A DNA stretch of 64,000 bases from CAYZJV01 sp049310885 (GTDB lineage Bacteria > Spirochaetota > Spirochaetia > Sphaerochaetales > Sphaerochaetaceae), in NCBI RefSeq assembly GCF_049310885.1, contig NZ_JBMDYO010000001.1, positions 496,001-560,000 of the forward strand, in the 5' to 3' direction. The notes under the pieces are model-generated. The model was not told the origin of the DNA. It saw nothing but the letters and a program-made list of their open reading frames with translations, and did not search any database. Position 1 is the first letter of the stretch, and each line of letters begins with the position of its first letter. Position numbers and translations under genes: made by a program. This document shows positions 58,741-64,000 of the stretch, one piece after another.

Positions 58741-59252
58741 GTGTTTTACCCTTCACTTCGCACTTTCATCAAGTTGCGGATTAACGGAGAAGGATCAAAT
58801 AGTGTCTCCTAAGAGTGCTTTTGTCATCTTGAAAGGGGTTTCCACTAACGAAACCTTAATGACCAAACCATGAGAGACTAAAGAACAATAGGGATATTTT
58901 GGATTCCGTTCCTGGCACTCGAAATCACGAAATCATGCTTCCAGCACCTAAATCCACAACTATGTTGGAAAATGTGGAAACCGAACCTGGTTCCGAAAAT
59001 ACTTCCCCGAGGAACTCCAGTAATACCTGTTCATAAAACTGCCTGCCAGCCTATCCTTCAGGTGTAGGTATATCTGAAAAACTCATCCCTCGTAGGCAGG
59101 AACCAGTAGTCCATGCATGTTCTACCTTTCCCTTCCTGCCGTATCATTTTACGATACCATCTGTTGTACATATAAGTAGGGGCTTTATTCTGCCCAATGA
59201 TGCAATAGCCAACCCTATTGAGCTTTCCCGCAACACATGGGATACTCTTGCC
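58741..59252. other. intergenic region without recognised gene
   Basis: About 510 bases between tRNA-fMet and the first GNAT gene. Open frames here (for example 59058-59309 on the minus strand) show no recognisable domain and no good ribosome-binding site. A short hairpin GGTTTC/GAAACC is present near 58839. The stretch may be remnant DNA; I see no att-like repeat of the tRNA 3' end. Confidence 0.35.
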
Positions 59253-59807
59253 ATGCAGATAAAACCTTTGGAAACCAGCCATTTGCCACGTGTCATGGAG
59301 ATCGAGCATGCTTGTTTCGACAAAGCGGTATGGGAAAGCGCATCGATATATGAAGAACGTCTTTATAGCTTTCCGAACGGCAACTTGGGCATCTTTTCAG
59401 GTGATGACTTGGCTGGTTTCCTTTGGTGCGAGCTATGGCACTATGAGACACAGTACGGATTTGATCGGTTCAAGCTTTCACATAGTCCCAAAGCCTATCA
59501 TGACCCACAGGGAAAAGAACTCTACATCTCGAGTTTCGCAGTTGATCCGAAGTTTCGAAAGCATATCAGAGGCAAAAGGGCATTTGCAAAAATGATCAAT
59601 CACACCATTGTCGCCCATGAAATAACATCATCCATCCTCCTGGTGTCGGAACAATGGAAAGCCGCCAGAGCCATCTACACCCGGTGGGGATTTGAAGAGA
59701 CCCAACGCATACAGAACTTCTTCACCACCAGTGATGGGAACCAGTGGGACGGTCTGGTCATGCGCACTCTGATACACCATCAAAACCTTTCCCAAAATCA
59801 CATCTGA
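59253..59807 (+). CDS. GNAT-family N-acetyltransferase A
   Basis: This 184-residue protein has the GNAT pattern: an N-terminal I-K-P-L-E-T-S-H-L segment, a central strand Y-I-S-S-F-A-V-D-P-K-F-R followed by the acetyl-CoA loop K-H-I-R-G-K-R (a degenerate R/Q-x-x-G-x-G/A), and a C-terminal A-A-R-A-I-Y-T-R-W-G-F-E-E-T. It acetylates an unknown amine with acetyl-CoA. No clear ribosome-binding site precedes ATG 59253. It lies in the accessory-looking end of the window. Confidence 0.8.
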   Translation: MQIKPLETSHLPRVMEIEHACFDKAVWESASIYEERLYSFPNGNLGIFSGDDLAGFLWCELWHYETQYGFDRFKLSHSPKAYHDPQGKELYISSFAVDPKFRKHIRGKRAFAKMINHTIVAHEITSSILLVSEQWKAARAIYTRWGFEETQRIQNFFTTSDGNQWDGLVMRTLIHHQNLSQNHI

Positions 59808-59933
59808 GAGATACTCGTTTCTGGTTCAAATCACCAGTTGCACTGATGGGCAATTCCTTAGTTTCCCCCAACGCCTCGGTTGTATGGCATCCGAATTAAT
59901 ACCAGGATTTTTATAGTAGAGATATCATGAGTA

Positions 59934-60482
59934 TTAGAGTCTCTTCATCATTAACAACAAGTCTTCATGATACCCTTCTTTATACTGGAACCCGTGCGGG
60001 ATTGTACCAATTTGTTGAAACCCAAACTTTTCGTAAAGCTTGAGTGCCGGATTGTTGCTTGAAACCACTTCCAGTTCCATCTGATAAAATCCTGCCTGCA
60101 TTGCTGACGAGAGCAGACTTTCCATCATTACAGATGCTATGCCCTTGCCTTGTTGTATTTTCCTTACTGAAATCCCCATTTGGCATCGGTGGGCAATCTT
60201 GTTGACGGATCCCAAGGGGGCGAAATCACACAGAGCCACCAGATCCTGTTCGTGGAATCCCCCAAGCATCAGCCTGTTTTCGGCCGTTTCTGCAGTCTCT
60301 AAAATTTTTGCTTCATCTTCAATGGTAGTCTTCCACTCATCACTATAGCGGGTAAGAAAGGGAGATTCAGTAAAAATGGAAGCCATGTAAGAAACTACTG
60401 AGGGAGCATCTGATTTTTCAAGCGAACGTATAACCAATTCGCTCGTGTCTTTGAGTTGGTGTAATCGAGGATTTTTCTTCAT
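59934..60482 (-). CDS. GNAT-family N-acetyltransferase B
   Basis: This 182-residue acetyltransferase has M-G-I-S-V-R-K-I-Q-Q-G-K-G-I-A-S-V-M-M, a good acetyl-CoA-binding Q-x-x-G-x-G/A motif, and the C-terminal N-P-A-L-K-L-Y-E-K-F-G-F-Q-Q-I-G typical of RimJ/RimL-like or SpeG-like relatives. Substrate unknown. It is transcribed toward GNAT A and is not an obvious paralogue of it. It neighbours the polymerase remnant. Confidence 0.87.
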   Translation of the reverse strand: MKKNPRLHQLKDTSELVIRSLEKSDAPSVVSYMASIFTESPFLTRYSDEWKTTIEDEAKILETAETAENRLMLGGFHEQDLVALCDFAPLGSVNKIAHRCQMGISVRKIQQGKGIASVMMESLLSSAMQAGFYQMELEVVSSNNPALKLYEKFGFQQIGTIPHGFQYKEGYHEDLLLMMKRL

Positions 60483-60555
60483 GTAGCAAGTTTCTCACAA
60501 ATTTCAATTCACAACCAGATCTATTTGGTTGCAATCAATCCTTTTAATAGCAAAG

Positions 60556-61035
60556 TCAATCCTTCATGTAAAACTCCGCCTCGTACCCCGCTGCACTCAG
60601 CCTCAAGCCATCAGCCCATGACGGCACGATGCTCATGATCCTGCCAACTTCGTCGACCTCCATTGCCTTCGGTGCTTCAATGACCACCTCGTCATGGATG
60701 TGCATCACGATGCGACACCCCGCGGACTCTAACTGCTGCATGGCATGGCACAATAGGTCGCGGCTGATGCTCTGGCAAAGATTTTCCACCACTTTTGGAC
60801 CACAGGTTTCGATGCGCTCCCATTTCTTGGTTCCCCCCACCCCCTCGTAGGTGACACAAGCACTACCGAATGCATTCATACCGATCCGGGGCTTCACATA
60901 TGCGAGCCGTCTGCCTGATGTTACCTTGCACAATATTTTGAAGTAAGTTTTGCACGCTGTGCTGAAGGGAACAGTTAGAAAGTATTTTGGATAAAGAAGG
61001 ACATCCTGAAGGCCTCCGAAATAGGCTACAAACAT
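60556..61035 (-). pseudogene. C-terminal remnant of a phage-type family A DNA polymerase
   Basis: Only the last ~125 codons (about 60556-60932) resemble family A polymerases of phages: G-R-R-L-A-Y-V-K-P-R-I, V-T-Y-E-G-V, K-K-W-E-R-I-E-T, V-E-N-L-C-Q, and polymerase motif C as I-V-M-H-I-H-D-E-V-V-I-E-A-P, ending in G-Y-E-A-E-F-Y-M-K-D. The fingers, motif A and exonuclease parts are missing. The first ~34 codons of the open frame do not continue the homology. No other replication or phage gene is adjacent, so it is a dead fragment of a lost element. Confidence 0.82.
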
Positions 61036-61285
61036 CTAACCTTACATATTCCTCCTTCAGTTTAGTGAAACAAAGTGTTTCCTTTTTATATCCGTTTCTT
61101 CGAGATCAATACGGGGTAGGTTCCTTTGGGATTGTGAAGCTTGATTTTTTACCGGGAGAGAATTTATACATTCTCCTTCGCCCCATCATATTGGTATACG
61201 GACGTATTTTGGGTTAGTATGTAAAAAATATCTTCTTTGATATCTAGTACATTGTAGATTACACTTATTTCTAAGAGGGAGTCAT
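61036..61285. other. AT-rich spacer upstream of hppA
   Basis: 250 bases without a credible gene. It marks the boundary between the polymerase remnant and the AT-rich hppA. The inverted pair GATATC/AAAATATC near 61230 is the only structure noticed; I cannot fix an hppA promoter. Confidence 0.35.
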
Positions 61286-63436
61286 ATGGTAGGATTTATC
61301 ATCATTGCAGCTATCGCTGCTTTAGCCTTTGCTGTAATTAACTATTATGGAGTAAAAAGAAAGGATCCAGGGACACCGGAAATGCAGCAAATTGCAGCTG
61401 CAATTCAGGAAGGGGCGAGAGCTTTCTTAGTGCTTGAATATTCTGTAATTTTAAAAGTTGTGATTTTTATTGCGATCCTTCTTGGTATAGTTGTATCTCC
61501 CACGAGTGCAATCGCATTTGTATTTGGTGCTTTAATGAGTGCCAGTGCAGGGTGGATTGGTATGAATATTGCAACAATTAGTAACGTACGAGTCTCCAAT
61601 GAAGCTCGCAACACTAAAAGTCTAGGAAAAACATTGCGCGTTGCTTTTAGAGGAGGCTCTGTCATGGGGCTCTCTGTTGGTGGGTTTGCCCTTCTAGGAC
61701 TTGCTCTTGTTTACCTGATATTTGGAGTTCTCTTGAAACAGGTTGCTCCTGAAAACCTTAAATTCCATACCAACTGGCTTGGCATTAGTGATATTCCTTT
61801 TACTATGACAATTAGCGCCTATGCTTTAGGTTGTTCGATCATTGCAATGTTTAACCGTGTTGGAGGTGGAATCTATACTAAGGCTGCCGACATGGGAGCT
61901 GACTTAGTAGGAAAAACTGAAGCAGGAATACCTGAAGATGACCCAAGAAACCCAGCCACTATCGCCGATAACGTTGGAGATAACGTTGGAGATGTCGCTG
62001 GTCTCGGTTCTGACTTGTTGGAAAGTTACGTGGGAGCATTAGTGTCGGCAATGATCCTAGCAGCTTATATCTATTTCTCCAGGGGAGGAATAGATGCAAG
62101 CCTTGTTGCTAAACTTATTTATGTGCCTCTCCTTGTTGCCGCTGCAGGGATCCTATCTTCAATGGTAGGAATCCTCTACTTACTCGTAAAGAAAGTATCT
62201 TCCAACCCTCATAAAGAACTTAATACTGCTACATTCGTTGGCGCTGGATTAACTATTATCTCTTCTGGGTTGATCTCGTATTTCATTTTTACGGATGAAG
62301 CTCTGGATACCATAGGATTCGCCCTTGGTGCATTTTCTCCCTGGGTATGTGCAGTTCTTGGGATTGTAAGTGGTATTGTTATTGGACAAATGGCTGAGTA
62401 TTTCACAAGTTATGATTTCAAACCAACACAAAGAATTGCTGCGAGTAGCGCAGAAGGTGCCGCACTTACCATTACAGAAGGAATGAGTGTTGGGATGATT
62501 TCTGTTATTGGTCCGGTGATGGTCTTAGGAGTTGCGATTATTGCAGCAAATATTACAGCTGGCCTTTATGGTGTAGCCATGGCAGCGATCGGCATGCTCA
62601 GTTTTGTGACTGTTACCGTGTCTGTTGATACATACGGACCGATTGCTGACAATGCTGGCGGTATCAGTGAGATGGCAAAACTTCATCCAGATGTTCGTGG
62701 TATTACTGACGAGTTAGATGCTGTTGGAAATACAACTGCAGCTATTGGAAAAGGATTTGCTATCGGATCTGCAACTCTTGCAGCTCTTTCTCTCTTCTCG
62801 TCTTACCTTTATGCACAAGCAGGTGAAAATGCTGTTCATGGTGCAGACATGATTTTGAATATGGTAAATCCTCTTACCCTCGTTGGTGCTTTAGTCGGTG
62901 GAGCTCTTCCCTATCTATTCAGTGGAATTTTGATCAGAGCGGTCGCGAATGCTGCACGAAAGATGGTTCAAGAGGTAAGAAGACAGTTTAAAGCAGATCC
63001 TGGTATTATAGGTGGAACAAGTCTTCCAGATTATAAAACGTGTATAAGTATCAGTAGCGCAGGGGCTCTAGCTGAAATGAAAGTTCCCGCTCTTATTGCC
63101 GTTCTTACTCCCCTCTTCTCAGGATTTCTCTTCGGCGCTGAATTTGTTGGGGGATTATTAATTGGAACAACGCTTTCTTCAGTAATGCTTGCTCTTTATA
63201 CAGCAAATGCCGGTGGAGCATGGGATAACGGAAAGAAATATGTAGAGAAAGGACACTTCGGCGGTAAAGGTTCCGATGCTCATAAAGCTGCTGTTGTTGG
63301 TGATACTGTAGGAGATCCTCTAAAGGATACAGTCGGCCCTTCTCTCGATATTCTCATTAAGATAATGGCAATTGTTTCCTTAATAGCTGTATCAATCTTT
63401 AGTAAGTTCAACTTGTTCTCACTTCTCAGGAACTAA
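61286..63436 (+). CDS. hppA: K+-dependent membrane-bound pyrophosphatase (H+ or Na+ pumping)
   Basis: This 716-residue integral membrane enzyme hydrolyses pyrophosphate and pumps H+ and/or Na+. It has about 16 helices and the catalytic loops Y-T-K-A-A-D-M-G-A-D-L-V-G-K and D-N-V-G-D-N-V-G-D-V-A-G, plus G-D-T-V-G-D-P-L-K-D-T near the end. The segment G-N-T-T-A-A-I-G-K-G has Ala where K+-independent enzymes have Lys, which predicts K+ dependence. The ion cannot be told by eye. It uses more A/T-ending codons than most genes here. ATG 61286 follows GAGGGAG. The paralogue gene at 63454 follows after 17 bases and is probably cotranscribed. Confidence 0.95.
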   Translation: MVGFIIIAAIAALAFAVINYYGVKRKDPGTPEMQQIAAAIQEGARAFLVLEYSVILKVVIFIAILLGIVVSPTSAIAFVFGALMSASAGWIGMNIATISNVRVSNEARNTKSLGKTLRVAFRGGSVMGLSVGGFALLGLALVYLIFGVLLKQVAPENLKFHTNWLGISDIPFTMTISAYALGCSIIAMFNRVGGGIYTKAADMGADLVGKTEAGIPEDDPRNPATIADNVGDNVGDVAGLGSDLLESYVGALVSAMILAAYIYFSRGGIDASLVAKLIYVPLLVAAAGILSSMVGILYLLVKKVSSNPHKELNTATFVGAGLTIISSGLISYFIFTDEALDTIGFALGAFSPWVCAVLGIVSGIVIGQMAEYFTSYDFKPTQRIAASSAEGAALTITEGMSVGMISVIGPVMVLGVAIIAANITAGLYGVAMAAIGMLSFVTVTVSVDTYGPIADNAGGISEMAKLHPDVRGITDELDAVGNTTAAIGKGFAIGSATLAALSLFSSYLYAQAGENAVHGADMILNMVNPLTLVGALVGGALPYLFSGILIRAVANAARKMVQEVRRQFKADPGIIGGTSLPDYKTCISISSAGALAEMKVPALIAVLTPLFSGFLFGAEFVGGLLIGTTLSSVMLALYTANAGGAWDNGKKYVEKGHFGGKGSDAHKAAVVGDTVGDPLKDTVGPSLDILIKIMAIVSLIAVSIFSKFNLFSLLRN

Positions 63437-63453
63437 ACAAAAGGGGTGTATGT

Positions 63454-64000
63454 ATGAATTTTTACTATGTAGTCTTCTCACCGATTGAAGCTCTCATCGC
63501 TAGTCAGTTAGAACCGAAAGCATTTGGGGCTTACATGGCCAGAGGATCAAAGAAGGGCTCTGCAGAACGCCTCATGTTTGCGGAGGTAGAGGGTGGATTT
63601 GGTGATTATTTCGATTGGGAGTATGCAAAAGAAAACTGTGTGACCCATGCAAGTGGAGAGGTGAAACACTCTCTCTACTTATCGATTTATCGCGTGATTG
63701 AGCACATTCCTCTTGATCGTTATAAGAATATCTACTTAGTAAACAAAGATGGTTCTACGCTATGTTTGGAACCGGCTCCTTATAAAACACCTAGTAACTG
63801 GAGAGGATACGGACTCTATAAAGAACAGTGTCCTGTTCACCCATTTGTAGTGAGTTCTTTGGAACCAAATATGTTAGCAAACTATATTATTAATGATGCA
63901 ACTAAGAAAATCACCGTTCCTGCAATCATATTCAATGATATACGTATTATCGATTTTAATGAGAAAGAAGATACTGGCAATATTGGTAGCATGTATGAAC
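63454..64000 (+). CDS. unrecognised conserved protein, paralogue of the gene at 53754 (C-terminus cut by window end)
   Basis: The frame opens at ATG 63454 after AAGGGG and stays open to base 64000 (182 codons). By eye about half of the residues are identical to the 53754-54524 protein over this whole length: both begin with a Y-Y-x-x-x-S-P-x-E-A-L-I-A-S block and share F-A-E, F-D-W-x-Y-A, K-H-S, Y-L-S-x-Y-R-V, N/H-W-R-G-Y, L-Y-K-E-x-C-P-V and V-P-A-I-x-F-x-D. No signal peptide or membrane helix. It follows hppA by 17 bases and uses A/T-rich codons like it, unlike the other copy. Function unknown. Confidence 0.75.
   Translation, partial: MNFYYVVFSPIEALIASQLEPKAFGAYMARGSKKGSAERLMFAEVEGGFGDYFDWEYAKENCVTHASGEVKHSLYLSIYRVIEHIPLDRYKNIYLVNKDGSTLCLEPAPYKTPSNWRGYGLYKEQCPVHPFVVSSLEPNMLANYIINDATKKITVPAIIFNDIRIIDFNEKEDTGNIGSMYE

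Noticed and set aside
59058..59309. An 83-codon frame on the minus strand near the GNAT gene
   Set aside because: It overlaps the start of the GNAT gene on the other strand, lacks a good ribosome-binding site and resembles no family.
58623..61285. Integration of an element at tRNA-fMet with direct repeat att sites
   Set aside because: No repeat of the tRNA 3' end and no integrase gene were found in the window; only the polymerase remnant hints at a lost element.
1..64000. CRISPR arrays, insertion sequences and rRNA genes
   Set aside because: No regularly spaced repeats, transposase-like genes or rRNA sequences were seen on either strand.

Overview
The window looks like chromosomal DNA of a spirochaete, most likely a Sphaerochaeta-type (Sphaerochaetaceae) anaerobe. 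Evidence: a short 594-residue alanyl-tRNA synthetase without the C-Ala domain (the form I recall from Borrelia), moderate GC content, an NfnAB ferredoxin:NADP pair, a K+-dependent membrane pyrophosphatase, cobamide salvage and biotin uptake rather than synthesis, and small lipoprotein and beta-barrel families without wider homologues that I recognise. No flagellar or chemotaxis gene is present in the 64 kb. The family assignment is inference; no rRNA or marker phylogeny is available here.

Layout. 0-0.6 kb: end of a NimA-like flavoprotein and a cupin. 0.6-5.4 kb: a leftward cluster of three divergent MreB-like actins in tandem, followed by a GGDEF-EAL protein whose two domains have both lost key residues; no mreC, mreD, rodA or PBP gene accompanies them. 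5.4-10.3 kb: an AT-rich control region, an intact membrane diguanylate cyclase, tRNA-Leu, MltG and a coiled-coil protein. 10.4-25.8 kb: a degenerate DEAD-box helicase with a DbpA RNA-binding domain, an MBL hydrolase, DksA-like protein, ThrH, an oxidoreductase, cobTUS, a 5'-nucleotidase lipoprotein, a DMT transporter, a clusterless MutY-like glycosylase, AI-2E permease, TrmJ, GDPD, NagB with a candidate operator, and MnmA. 25.9-45.9 kb: tRNA-Asp, PAP2, TopA, LiaF-like protein, radical SAM protein, YchF, HflX, FTR1 iron permease, two small beta-barrel paralogues, OPT transporter, RlmN, Nudix, a VWA lipoprotein, AlaRS, DprA and tRNA-Phe.

45.9-49.1 kb is a biotin module: birA and a divergent bioY-ecfA-ecfT operon separated by a perfect BirA operator. 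49.1-58.2 kb: acyltransferase, FTHF cyclo-ligase, an operon of nfnA-nfnB with a PTS EIIA-like protein, an unrecognised protein, a cupin, a MATE pump, an encapsulin nanocompartment with its encapsulated ferritin, and Hsp20 with a consensus sigma-54 promoter. 58.6-64 kb looks accessory: initiator tRNA, two GNAT acetyltransferases, the C-terminal remnant of a phage-type DNA polymerase, an AT-rich hppA, and a second member of the unrecognised family from 53.75 kb, running off the window end.

The most unusual items are the triple MreB cluster with its apparently dead GGDEF-EAL partner, the pseudo-helicase at 10.4-12.0 kb, the duplicated unknown family (53754-54524 and 63454-end), and the sigma-54 style control region of hsp20. 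No CRISPR array, insertion sequence or complete prophage was seen.
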